Positions 45,879 through 54,729 of a stretch of 64,000 nucleotides of DNA are shown here, one piece after another (position 1 is the stretch's first letter; every line of letters begins with the position of its first letter). The notes beneath the pieces are model-generated. The model was given only the letters and a program-made list of their open reading frames with translations. It had not been told where the DNA came from and did no database searches. A program made the position numbers and the translations under genes. Source of the DNA: Fuerstiella sp. (lineage in GTDB: Bacteria > Planctomycetota > Planctomycetia > Planctomycetales > Planctomycetaceae); contig JABABI010000007.1 in the NCBI GenBank assembly GCA_014238335.1, positions 1,913-65,912 of the forward strand, in the 5' to 3' direction.

Positions 45879-46580
45879 CTAACGGGACGATGCACCGAGC
45901 TCACGTTCCATTAATCGGATTAACTCCGCGAAACTGTTCACGGCCATTTTTTTCATGGCCTTGCCGCGATGTTTTTCAACCGTTTTGATGCTGATCCCCA
46001 GTTGAATTCCGATCGACTTGTTGGTTTCCCCTTTGTACACAAGATCGGCGACCTGACGTTCGCGACGTGAAAGCAGATCTAGATACAGCGTTCCGTCCGG
46101 CAGAATGGCAGGCAATCCCTCATCGTCGAGTACCGCCCGAGCAAGCGCGTCGAAGGCGTCGTCCAACGACGCCAACAGCTGTTCATGATTGTATGGTTTG
46201 TCCAGAACGGTCACAGCGCCCCGCCGCATGGCTTCGACAGCAACTTTGGTTTCCGGATACCCTGACAACAGAATCAGCTGGAACTTGCTGGAGAACTTTA
46301 GCAGTCGTTCCTGGACCTTCAGACCAGTGGCACCAGGCATGCACTGATCGGAGACGACGACCCCCGGAAGCAGGTCGTCTATCTTCTCAAGAAACTCTGA
46401 GGAGTTGGTGTAGGTGACCACCGAATAACCAGCTGCATTCAACTGCAATTCGATGACTTCGAGTACCTTGATCTCATCGTCGAGTACGTAAACCAATCGT
46501 TCGGCATGAGGAGCTTCCGATTCCGCCACAACAACCATCCCATCATGTTTGTTCGTCTTTTCGGTAACTGTCGATATCAT
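45879..46580 (-). CDS. FixJ/NarL-type response regulator
   Basis: A 233-residue response regulator from the ATG at 46580 (a later ATG at 46538 is possible). The receiver domain has acidic residues DDE at 34-36, the phosphoacceptor Asp78 in VVSDQCMPG, the LLSGY strand and Lys in LDKPYN. A LuxR/FixJ helix-turn-helix (SRRERQVADLVYKGETNKSIGIQLGISIKTVEKHR) follows. It should activate or repress transcription when phosphorylated. No histidine kinase gene is adjacent, so it is an orphan. Confidence 0.92.
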   Translation of the reverse strand: MISTVTEKTNKHDGMVVVAESEAPHAERLVYVLDDEIKVLEVIELQLNAAGYSVVTYTNSSEFLEKIDDLLPGVVVSDQCMPGATGLKVQERLLKFSSKFQLILLSGYPETKVAVEAMRRGAVTVLDKPYNHEQLLASLDDAFDALARAVLDDEGLPAILPDGTLYLDLLSRRERQVADLVYKGETNKSIGIQLGISIKTVEKHRGKAMKKMAVNSFAELIRLMERELGASSR

Positions 46581-47131
46581 TCCTACCCTCGTCAGACAGT
46601 TGGCACACACGCTAGCAATAGGTTCGGAAACCCGCCACCTGAACGATATCAAATTCCCTCTACAAAGGAATAGTATTTACCCGCATCTCAACGAAGACGA
46701 CGTGTGCTTCGGCATTCACCGAAACACCACGTTTCCCCTGTCGCAACATTGGCCAGAGTGAACAGATAACTACACCTAATAAAATACTGCCTGAGGAACG
46801 GTATCCGACACGTCACATCTGAGCCCAGCATCGGCCGCTCAGGCAACATCTGGGAAAGTGGAAAAACGAATCAGCCCCGCTGCGAGCTGTTGACTGACGC
46901 CAGGATGAAGATGCCAGGCGTCGGTGAGGGCACTTCTGTTGGCACCTTAGCTTTTACCGGAAAGCGATTCGCGATAGCTTATGCAGATTGCTGATACGGA
47001 ACGGTACGGCCTTGTGGTTCCACAGTACACGTCATCTTTCCGTTGACTACCGCAATAATCTGCAATGCAGAGAGTGGATTTTCCTTAACGCTTCAAGGCG
47101 TGTTGGCTGTCCTCAGTCCCGAACGTTCGTA
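46581..47131. other. Intergenic region between divergent genes
   Basis: About 550 bases between the response regulator and the ECF sigma factor. No gene was recognised. A GACGCC/GGCGTC inverted repeat occurs around 46893-46916. The promoters of both genes should be here. Confidence 0.4.
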
Positions 47132-47749
47132 ATGCCCAAACAGTACAACGACGATGACCAGCGCATGATTCGCCTGCAGGAAGGCGGCCCATGTGCGTTT
47201 GAAGAAATCGTTGACGCGTGGGAAGGGCCGCTCTACCGATTCTTTTTTCGCAATACGCGCGATGCACAAAGATCTGAAGACCTGGTCCAGGAAACACTGC
47301 TTCGACTGTATCGCAAGGCATGGAATTACGTCCCGACCGGGCGATTCAAGGGGTGGCTGTTTCGTGTGGCCAGAAATCTTTTGATCGACAGTGTTCGACG
47401 CGCGTCCCATGACGCTCTGATTCGACGAGTAACAGTGACTGTGTCTGCTGACGGAGAAGCGGTTGACCTGCTGAACCTGATGTCCGGAGACGATGTATCG
47501 GCTGAGACAAAAGTTTCACAGCAGGAAGCTGTCGCGGTCGTACGTGAATTACTTAACGAACTGCCGGAAGAACAACGGCAGACATTTCTGCTGCACCATT
47601 TTGATTCGCTCACTCTTTCGGAAGTTGCCGATGCGATGAACACGACATTACCGACAGCAAAAAGCAGACTGCGGCTGGCCAGGGAAAAGCTTCGTTATCA
47701 TTTGACCTGTCGGGGGTTCGCTGGGGAAACTGTTTCTGAAATGAATTGA
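47132..47749 (+). CDS. ECF sigma factor
   Basis: A 205-residue protein from the ATG at 47132; the longer reading upstream lacks sigma features. Region 2 has EDLVQETLLRLYRKAWNY and the GRFKGWLFRVARN segment. Region 4 has LPEEQRQTFLLHHFDSLTLSEVADAMN with a helix-turn-helix and TTLPTAKSRLRLAREKLR. No anti-sigma factor gene is adjacent. The next gene on the same strand encodes a PspA-like protein, which suggests an envelope-stress link (inference). Confidence 0.92.
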   Translation: MPKQYNDDDQRMIRLQEGGPCAFEEIVDAWEGPLYRFFFRNTRDAQRSEDLVQETLLRLYRKAWNYVPTGRFKGWLFRVARNLLIDSVRRASHDALIRRVTVTVSADGEAVDLLNLMSGDDVSAETKVSQQEAVAVVRELLNELPEEQRQTFLLHHFDSLTLSEVADAMNTTLPTAKSRLRLAREKLRYHLTCRGFAGETVSEMN

Positions 47750-47893
47750 TCCGGAAGTCCGGGTCCTCCGTTCCACCCCAATCAGGAAATTGGGGCACAT
47801 CAAGCACATCAATGTTTCGCACAACAACGCTCTGAAATTTTTTCTGAAACGGGATAGTCCATCCTGTTCAATTCTGCGTAAGAGAAACTGAAC

Positions 47894-48439
47894 ATGCCTC
47901 ACTTCAGCCGCCTGACCGATATCGTGACCTGCAGTCTGACTGAGATCCTGGAAGCTTCTGACGATCCGGCCACAACATTGCGGGAAGTAGTGGAGGAAAT
48001 GGAGGAAGGTCTCACCAGTGCTCGACGGGTTGCGCGAACATCGGGTTCGAACCGGGACCGCCTGCAGAAAGAGATCACGACTCATTCGGTGCAATTGAAC
48101 GAGTGGCTGACAAAGGCGAAAGCGGCATTGTCCAAAGGCAACGAGTCGGCCGCTCGCGAAGCTCTGACGCGGAAAGTCGAAATTGAAGATCTGATTGACG
48201 GTTTGACTCCGGAACTCGAAGCCGCCGACGCAACATGGCAGAACATGCTGCGGATTCAGAAGGCGCTGGAGGCTCGACATGCGGAAGCGATACGTCGAAT
48301 GACGGAATTAACGGGAGAGGCTCCGATGGTTCGACTGGAATCAGAAACAGCTGTTCACGCGATCACGCAGTCGCAGCAGGAAAAAAGTACTGAAGTGGAA
48401 GCCGAGCTTCAAGCACTGCGAAAGCAGCTTGGCAGCTGA
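47894..48439 (+). CDS. PspA/IM30-family coiled-coil protein
   Basis: A 181-residue, almost wholly helical protein. The N-terminus (HFSRLTDIVTCSLTEILEASDDPATTLREVVEEMEE) matches the amphipathic helix and first coil of PspA/IM30, and the later coils follow the same spacing. It is shorter than typical PspA (about 220 residues). Family members bind membranes under stress and maintain membrane integrity. It follows the ECF sigma factor by about 145 nt. Confidence 0.8.
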   Translation: MPHFSRLTDIVTCSLTEILEASDDPATTLREVVEEMEEGLTSARRVARTSGSNRDRLQKEITTHSVQLNEWLTKAKAALSKGNESAAREALTRKVEIEDLIDGLTPELEAADATWQNMLRIQKALEARHAEAIRRMTELTGEAPMVRLESETAVHAITQSQQEKSTEVEAELQALRKQLGS

Positions 48440-48614
48440 TGCCCCGGACTCAGGTGAACAACGGGCTGGATTCTCACTGGCTCAGTGTTTTTCGTGCGTC
48501 CTGAGCAGGAACAGTGGCGGATTACGTGAACGGTCCTGGTATGTCCGTTGCCTTCAAGTCCATCACCTTCATTTACCAGGGCAATCCGTTACAGAACATT
48601 CACAGAAACCGACG

Positions 48615-50087
48615 ATGTCGACGACTGCTACACTCGGATCGTGTCACCACCGTCTGGTAAAGACACGAATTATTGCCACGATGGGACCGTCCTGTGAAGA
48701 TGCAGAGACGATCCGACAACTGATCCTTGAAGGCGTGGACATTTTTCGCCTGAACTTTGCCCACGGCAGTCACAAGTGGCTGCAGGAAGTCGTTCATCGA
48801 ATTCGCGCCGTATCAGAGGAATTGAAGATTCCGGTCGGCATACTTGGTGATCTTTCCGGCCCTAAGATTCGACTTGGCCGAATTGCCGGGGACGAGCTAA
48901 TGTGCAGCGAAGGCCGGACGATTCGCTTCGTTCGCAGCCGTGAGTCCGATGAGCCGCATGACCTGACGTGCACGTATGAAAAACTGATCGATGACGTTAA
49001 GCCTGGTGACCGCATCCTGCTGGCTGATGGCACCGTGGGACTGTTGGTGACGGACAAGGCTGATGATGGTCTTTCTGTGACGTGTGTCGTGGCAGAACCA
49101 GGCGTTATTCGCAGCAAGCAGGGCGTCAACCTGCCCGGCGTTATTCTTAGTACACCCAGTGTCACACCGAAGGACGAAGTGGACCTTGTGTGGGCACTTG
49201 AACACCGGCTCGATTTCATTGGCCTGAGCTTTGTTCGCAGTGCGGACGACATCAAACGGCTGAAAAGCCTGATCGGTCGACACCGTTCGGACACACATCC
49301 GATTGTCGTGGCGAAGATAGAAAAGACGGAGGCCATCGCTGACCTTGAGCGCATTCTTGCAGTGACTGACGCCGTCATGGTCGCTCGTGGAGATCTTGGC
49401 GTCGAGGCCGAAATAAGTCGCGTTCCCATTCTGCAAAAGGAAATCATTCGTCGCTGCAATCAGGAACGGATCCCGGTGATCACGGCCACTCAGATGCTCG
49501 ACAGCATGACCACCAACGACCTGCCAACTCGTGCCGAAGTCAGCGATGTAGCGAACGCCGTGATCGACGGAACCGATGCTGTCATGCTTTCCGGAGAAAC
49601 CGCTATCGGCAAGCATCCGGTCGCCTGTGTTCAAATGATGCAGAAAATCGTTCACGAATCTGATCCCCTCGTGATCGGTCGCGGTACCGAAGATCCGCAC
49701 ACTCACGAATCACGCCGTGCCAATCCGATCACGGAAGCTGTTTCACTGGGGGCGACGGTAGTCGCAGACAATCTGCATGCGGACCTGATTGTGGTGGCGA
49801 CGGATTCCGGACGCACCGCTCTGGCATTGTCCGGACAAAGAGGTCGAGTCCCTATTCTCGCAGTCGCACATCGCCAGGACATCGTACGCCGACTTTGCCT
49901 GTATTGGGGAGTGACATCCATTCAAAGCACACTGGTGCGTCAGTCGGCGGACGCGCTGCTGCAGTTTGTTGTTCAGTGGGGACTGGACAATGACGTCCTG
50001 AAGACAGGGCAGAAAATCGTGGTGGTCGGTCACACGAACTGGCTGGGGGACGGCCACGATCTATTAATGGTTCACATCGTTCCTTAA
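48615..50087 (+). CDS. pyk: Pyruvate kinase
   Basis: A 490-residue protein from the ATG at 48615; the in-frame extension upstream has no relevant features. Glycolytic motifs are intact: RLNFAHG, GDLSGPKIRLG, the catalytic lysine region VVAKIEKTEAI, MVARGDLGVE, ITATQMLDSM and the long PTRAEVSDVANAVIDGTDAVMLSGETA segment. It transfers the phosphoryl group of phosphoenolpyruvate to ADP. The C-terminal allosteric domain is complete, so this is a full-length enzyme. No neighbour is glycolytic. Confidence 0.97.
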   Translation: MSTTATLGSCHHRLVKTRIIATMGPSCEDAETIRQLILEGVDIFRLNFAHGSHKWLQEVVHRIRAVSEELKIPVGILGDLSGPKIRLGRIAGDELMCSEGRTIRFVRSRESDEPHDLTCTYEKLIDDVKPGDRILLADGTVGLLVTDKADDGLSVTCVVAEPGVIRSKQGVNLPGVILSTPSVTPKDEVDLVWALEHRLDFIGLSFVRSADDIKRLKSLIGRHRSDTHPIVVAKIEKTEAIADLERILAVTDAVMVARGDLGVEAEISRVPILQKEIIRRCNQERIPVITATQMLDSMTTNDLPTRAEVSDVANAVIDGTDAVMLSGETAIGKHPVACVQMMQKIVHESDPLVIGRGTEDPHTHESRRANPITEAVSLGATVVADNLHADLIVVATDSGRTALALSGQRGRVPILAVAHRQDIVRRLCLYWGVTSIQSTLVRQSADALLQFVVQWGLDNDVLKTGQKIVVVGHTNWLGDGHDLLMVHIVP

Positions 50088-50825
50088 TAATGAAATTGTC
50101 GTAAACAATGCCGAGTTACGCGGAATCACTGTTAATGCGCGGGCCGCCAGGGAAGGCCGTTACCTTGTCAGCAGCACCACCTTTCCACCTCGCGACGCTG
50201 CCTGTCGATTCGACGCGAATGCCCATGCCAAACAGCTTGTCGTGAAAGCCGGTATCGTTGAAGAGCCCCAGCGCTACGGAATTGATGAATGGGGCTGCTC
50301 TGACCTGCGTGGCAGAGGTCATCACCGCACTACTGACACTGTTGTACTTTGTGGCGGACCTCGGTCTGCTCGGCGGTCGGAATATCTGTCCGAAGGTGAC
50401 ATGCATCAATCTCTTTAAGGAAACGCAACAGGGGTCCGGTCTCGATGCCCTGCCGCAACGGAATATTTCTGCGACGATGGGCTTCTCGATTCCATGGCAT
50501 GATCTGTACACCTAACGATGGGAACCTGTGGAACGCTGTCACGGGGGACTCCCGCCATTGTGTACTGACGTGAGTCTGCAACATGCGGGATCTTCGAATG
50601 ATGATTCGCAATTTCAATTTTTCGGTTGCCGAACGGAGCCACGCGGCATGGAAGCTCAAACACTTTCGATCGGCAATACTTCAGCGAACTCGGAAACACC
50701 TTCCAGGTGTATGAAGATCCTGAAGAGTCTCTGCTTTGCCAGTGCGGTCATCGGGGTGTCAGACCCACGATATCGACCATGGTGAATATGGCGTTCAACT
50801 GACCTGCAGCCAGGGTCATTCGAGA
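50088..50825. other. Intergenic or degenerate region, no gene recognised
   Basis: About 740 bases. Several ORFs exist on both strands (for example a 131-codon minus ORF at 50116-50511), but none has recognisable motifs. One plus-strand reading ending near 50806 has a cysteine pair (CQCG) that might come from an old gene. I cannot assign anything here. Confidence 0.35.
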
Positions 50826-51317
50826 ATGGAGACGACGATATACGAACGTTTTACCGATCGATCTCGTAACGATATGCAACTGGGAATCCAGGAAACTCAA
50901 CGGTTCAATCACGAGTACGTCGGGACTGAACACATTCTTCCTGGACCGATCAAAGAGGGATCCGGCGGCGCAGCCGAGGTTCTGAACAACCTGGACATAG
51001 ATCTCCGCAAGATTCGCATCGAGGTTGAAAAGATTTTTCAAACGGGCCCGGAAATGATCACAATGGGTAAACTCTCCCAGACGCCTCGGGCCAGACAGGT
51101 CATCGAGTATGCAATGGAGGAAGCTCGAAGTCTGAACCAGAATTTCTTCGGCACGGAACATCTGCTGCTTGGTCTGTGGCGCGAACAGGAACGTGTTGCC
51201 GCTCAAGTTTTGAAAAATCCGGGTGTTCACAGCCGGAAGTTATTCACAGGGTACTGGCATCCACTCAGACGACAACATCAGAGACTCCGGGAATGCGTCC
51301 ATCGGTTGACACTCTGA
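50826..51317 (+). CDS. Clp N-terminal domain protein, probably degenerate
   Basis: About 163 codons from the ATG at 50826. It matches the N-domain of ClpC: ERFTDRSRNDMQLG, FNHEYVGTEHIL, LDIDLRKIRIEVEKI, TPRARQVIEYAMEEAR and FFGTEHLLLGLWREQERVAAQVLKN. No ATPase domain follows, so only the N-domain is present (full ClpC is about 850 residues). The loop EHILPGPIKEG has two prolines where leucines are usual. After about 51220 the match is lost in frame, while another frame reads QPEVIHRVLA, so a frameshift is likely. N-domain-only proteins exist in planctomycetes, so either a stand-alone adaptor or a decayed ClpC copy is possible. Confidence 0.6.
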   Translation: METTIYERFTDRSRNDMQLGIQETQRFNHEYVGTEHILPGPIKEGSGGAAEVLNNLDIDLRKIRIEVEKIFQTGPEMITMGKLSQTPRARQVIEYAMEEARSLNQNFFGTEHLLLGLWREQERVAAQVLKNPGVHSRKLFTGYWHPLRRQHQRLRECVHRLTL

Positions 51318-51466
51318 TGTACACACCCGAAGAAAGCAGATGCCATGATGCGCTGCTGCAATGCCTTGTGACAATCCACAAATTGAGTACCGTCCCGTTG
51401 TCCACAATGGAAATTGTGGAAGCCTTCGCGATAGCGAATCAAGAATTCGAAGAATACGTCGATTGA

Positions 51467-51866
51467 CGCAGATCCCGGGCCCGCCAGCAGAACGACAGGG
51501 AATACGAGTGACTATCTGAAACTTGCAGACCGAAGTTGTCGCTCAGCTAAATGTGTTTGGGTGCAGGCAGGAAGTTTCAGGAACCTCGAAGCAGTCAGTA
51601 AAATGAGTCGTGCGGACTCATAATGACGAATTTCGCCGGAATGCAACATCGGCAGTAAATGGCCAGGGCTGCATCATCACACGTTGCTCCGGGCACTGCC
51701 TCCACGCAACGACAACCAGATGACAGTTTGCATTTATTCGTTGCACCGGCACAGAAAACGGAGGTGAGTCACCACATGAATTCGAATTGCGTGTGGCGAC
51801 CAATGCCGACTGGCGATAAACTGCCAGACTTCCGCTGCATCGTCCGCTTCAGATCCTGCCATCACC
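51467..51866. other. Intergenic region, no gene seen
   Basis: About 400 bases before the PSCyt gene. Small ORFs have no recognisable features. The promoter of the PSCyt gene should be in this stretch. Confidence 0.4.
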
Positions 51867-54008
51867 ATGCATCGTTTACTCCTCCTGTTCCTGCCCCTGT
51901 GCTGTCTGTGCGCCGCTGACGATCTGCCTGCAGCAAAGCCCGCCAGCAGCACAGACACTGAATTTTTTGAGGCAAAGATCCGTCCGGTTTTGATCAGGCA
52001 TTGCTACAAGTGCCATTCCGCCGATGCAGACAAAGTCCAGGGCGGACTGCGACTTGATTTCGCCGACAGCACACGAGCAGGCGGAGAAACCGGAGCCGCT
52101 GTCGTACCCGAAAATCTGGAGGACAGTCTGTTACTGTCCGCGTTAAAGCACGAGTCCTTCGAAATGCCGCCGGACCGGCGTTTGCCGGACAACATCATCG
52201 CAGATTTTGAGCAGTGGATTAAGAACGGAGCCGTTGATCCTCGAGGAAATGCGGGCGCAAAGGCGCACTCGGCGGACGACGGCATGGATATCGAAGTCGG
52301 GCGGCGTTTCTGGGCGTTTCAACCCCCGCAGCCAGCGGAACTTCCTGATGCGCTCAAAGAGTATTCCCGCCGCATCGACGCGCTGGTCGAACAGCAGCTT
52401 ACCAACGCGGGCATTCGCCCGAATCACCGAGCCGAACGTACAACACTGCTGCGTCGGCTTTCCTTCGATCTAATCGGGCTGCCACCGACGGAAAAAGAGG
52501 TCGAGGTATTTATCGCCGACGACGGGCCAAATGCATTTGAGACACAGGTCGTCCGTCTGCTCGCTTCGCCGCGATACGGAGAACGCTGGACGAGATTATG
52601 GCTGGACGTTGTTCGGTACGCAGAGGACCAGGCCCATATTGTTGGCGGTAACAAGTCCCTGTTCTATCCGAACGCATATCGTTACCGCGACTGGGTGATC
52701 AATGCGTTCAACGCCGACCTTCCTTACGACCGGTTTCTCAATCTGCAGATCGCTGCGGATGTCATTGACGGCGGCTCAACAGAGGACCTCGTTGCACTCG
52801 GGTTTATCGGACTGGGACCAAAATACTACCGGCGCAACGACCCGGAAGTCATGGCCGATGAATGGGAAGATCGCGTTGACGTCGTCAGCCGTGGCCTGCA
52901 GGGACTGACGGTTGCGTGCGCTCGCTGCCACGACCATAAATACGATCCCATTACGACTGAAGATTATTATGCTCTGGCCGGGATCTTTGCCGGAACAGAG
53001 ATGCACAATAAGCCGTTGTCCGACGACATTGAAAAGGACAAATCCGGCAACTCGAAGAACCCGAACAAGTCGCTGCATATTGTGCGAGACGCGAAGCCTC
53101 AGGATCTGGCCGTGATGATTCGCGGCGACGTGGACAACAGGGGTAACGTTGTCCCTCGCGGCTTTCTGCAGGTCATGTATCCCGGACCACGCCGATCATT
53201 TTCGAACGGCAGCGGTCGCCTGGAACTGGCACAGGCGATTACAGATCCCGCCAATCCATTGACCGCTCGAGTGATGGTGAACCGTATCTGGCAGCAGTAC
53301 TTCGGCCGAGGCCTCGTGGCAACTCCCAGTAATTTTGGGCGACTGGGAGAACGCCCATCGCACCCGGAGTTGCTTGACGATCTGGCTGTTGGCTTCATGA
53401 ACAACGAATGGAGCATCAAATGGCTGCAGCGTCAGATCGTTCTTTCATCCACATACCAAAGATCCTCGGAACGGACGGCAGCATCCGCCCGGATCGATCC
53501 AGTCAACATATGGCTGTGGCGAATGCCGCGTCGACGTCTTTCCATTGAAGGCTGGCGCGACGCAGTGCTGTCAGTGTCCGGTCAGCTGGCAGAGCAGACT
53601 GGTGGTCCGTCAATGAAGCCCGACGACCCCGCCGAATTACGACGAACGATTTACGCAGAAGTCAGTCGGTTTGAATTGAGTCCGATTCTGTCGTTGTTCG
53701 ACTTCCCCGATCCCAACGCCCACTCGGCCGGACGTCTGGAAACAAATACGCCGTTGCAGAAACTGTTTCTGATGAACAGCGAGTTTATTTCCGCACACTC
53801 CAGAGTGCTGGCCGCGAATATCAAATCGCCGGAGCCCCCGAACGTCGAGCAGTCTGTGTCGAGAACGTTCCACCGTGTTTTTCAACGTGCGCCGGATGAA
53901 GAGGAACTGGTGGCGGCGAAGACGTTTCTTTCTGCGAACCTCGATGACGGGCTTGAACGCTTTGCACAGGCAATGCTGGTTTCGAACGAATTCTGGTTCG
54001 TGGACTGA
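51867..54008 (+). CDS. PSCyt1-DUF1549-DUF1553 protein with one c-type haem
   Basis: A 713-residue exported protein (signal peptide about 1-16). A planctomycete cytochrome C module holds one haem motif CYKCH (Cys46, Cys49, His50). DUF1549 follows (about 150-360) and includes ERTTLLRRLSFDLIGLPPT, RYGERWTRLWLDVVRYAEDQ and CARCHDHKYDPI. DUF1553 is at about 430-700 with NPLTARVMVNRIWQQYFGRGLV and NFGRLGERPSHPELLD. Such proteins are often near 1000 residues, so the insert between the two domains is short here. The function of the family is unknown; usually a DUF1501 gene is the neighbour, but here it is not. Confidence 0.93.
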   Translation: MHRLLLLFLPLCCLCAADDLPAAKPASSTDTEFFEAKIRPVLIRHCYKCHSADADKVQGGLRLDFADSTRAGGETGAAVVPENLEDSLLLSALKHESFEMPPDRRLPDNIIADFEQWIKNGAVDPRGNAGAKAHSADDGMDIEVGRRFWAFQPPQPAELPDALKEYSRRIDALVEQQLTNAGIRPNHRAERTTLLRRLSFDLIGLPPTEKEVEVFIADDGPNAFETQVVRLLASPRYGERWTRLWLDVVRYAEDQAHIVGGNKSLFYPNAYRYRDWVINAFNADLPYDRFLNLQIAADVIDGGSTEDLVALGFIGLGPKYYRRNDPEVMADEWEDRVDVVSRGLQGLTVACARCHDHKYDPITTEDYYALAGIFAGTEMHNKPLSDDIEKDKSGNSKNPNKSLHIVRDAKPQDLAVMIRGDVDNRGNVVPRGFLQVMYPGPRRSFSNGSGRLELAQAITDPANPLTARVMVNRIWQQYFGRGLVATPSNFGRLGERPSHPELLDDLAVGFMNNEWSIKWLQRQIVLSSTYQRSSERTAASARIDPVNIWLWRMPRRRLSIEGWRDAVLSVSGQLAEQTGGPSMKPDDPAELRRTIYAEVSRFELSPILSLFDFPDPNAHSAGRLETNTPLQKLFLMNSEFISAHSRVLAANIKSPEPPNVEQSVSRTFHRVFQRAPDEEELVAAKTFLSANLDDGLERFAQAMLVSNEFWFVD

Positions 54009-54018
54009 AGTCCCGTGA

Positions 54019-54729
54019 CTACACCGTCGCCGCCAGCATTTTCTTCAATACGACAACCACGAAGACCAGATACAGGACGCAAGCAGCAACAAGCGGATAT
54101 GTTAATTCGGGAATAGCCGTCAGCAGCTCACCTGCCAGCCACGCCTGAGCGAAGCACAGTGGCGCCATTCCGAGGGCTGTGGCCACCATCACTTTCCAGA
54201 TGGGAATGCGCGTAAATCCGGCCGCATACGAAATCATGTCACTGGACGTCAGAGGGTTGATACGCAGCAGAAAGATTAACCACATTCCCTGCAACTGGAC
54301 CCTTACCTGCAGGCGTTCAAGTCTCTGTTCCTCGAAAAAACAACTGAGCCAGGTGCGGCCCAGCCTTCGAGTAACAGAACAAGCGATGCCCGCACCAATA
54401 ACATTGCCCAGCAGCGATAATGCACCACCGGAAAATGGTCCAAAGATAATGCCGCCTGGGGCATACAGCATCAGACCGGGAATCGGAGCAACAACGACTT
54501 CAACGGTAACGAATGCCACATAGACAACCGGTGCGAACTTTCCGTAGCTCAGAAAATACTGTCGCAGTCGTTCCAGTTTCTCCGCGGAATCAAGATCCGG
54601 TCGAATCAGATCGTGGACAATCCCGCCGCCATGCCACGACGCTGCCACAGCAGCGACAACGGCGCACGCTGCCACAGTCATCAGCAGATTTGCTGTGTGA
54701 GGTTTTAGTTTTCGGGCATTCAGCGTCAC
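54019..54729 (-). CDS. TVP38/VTT-domain membrane protein
   Basis: A protein of about 236 residues with five or six hydrophobic segments. The start was set to GTG 54729 because GTGA overlaps the stop of the upstream gene; a GTG 12 nt earlier is possible. The VTT/SNARE-associated signature is visible around residues 85-110 (VEVVVAPIPGLMLYAPGGIIFGPFSGG) together with the later GF-x-R segment. The family is inner-membrane and may take part in lipid transport or flipping. It is translationally coupled to the HtrA-PA14 gene. Confidence 0.85.
   Translation of the reverse strand: MTLNARKLKPHTANLLMTVAACAVVAAVAASWHGGGIVHDLIRPDLDSAEKLERLRQYFLSYGKFAPVVYVAFVTVEVVVAPIPGLMLYAPGGIIFGPFSGGALSLLGNVIGAGIACSVTRRLGRTWLSCFFEEQRLERLQVRVQLQGMWLIFLLRINPLTSSDMISYAAGFTRIPIWKVMVATALGMAPLCFAQAWLAGELLTAIPELTYPLVAACVLYLVFVVVVLKKMLAATV

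Noticed and set aside
50116..50511. Minus-strand ORF of 131 codons after pyruvate kinase
   Set aside because: No recognisable motif, and codon use does not resemble its neighbours; it was kept as unassigned intergenic sequence.
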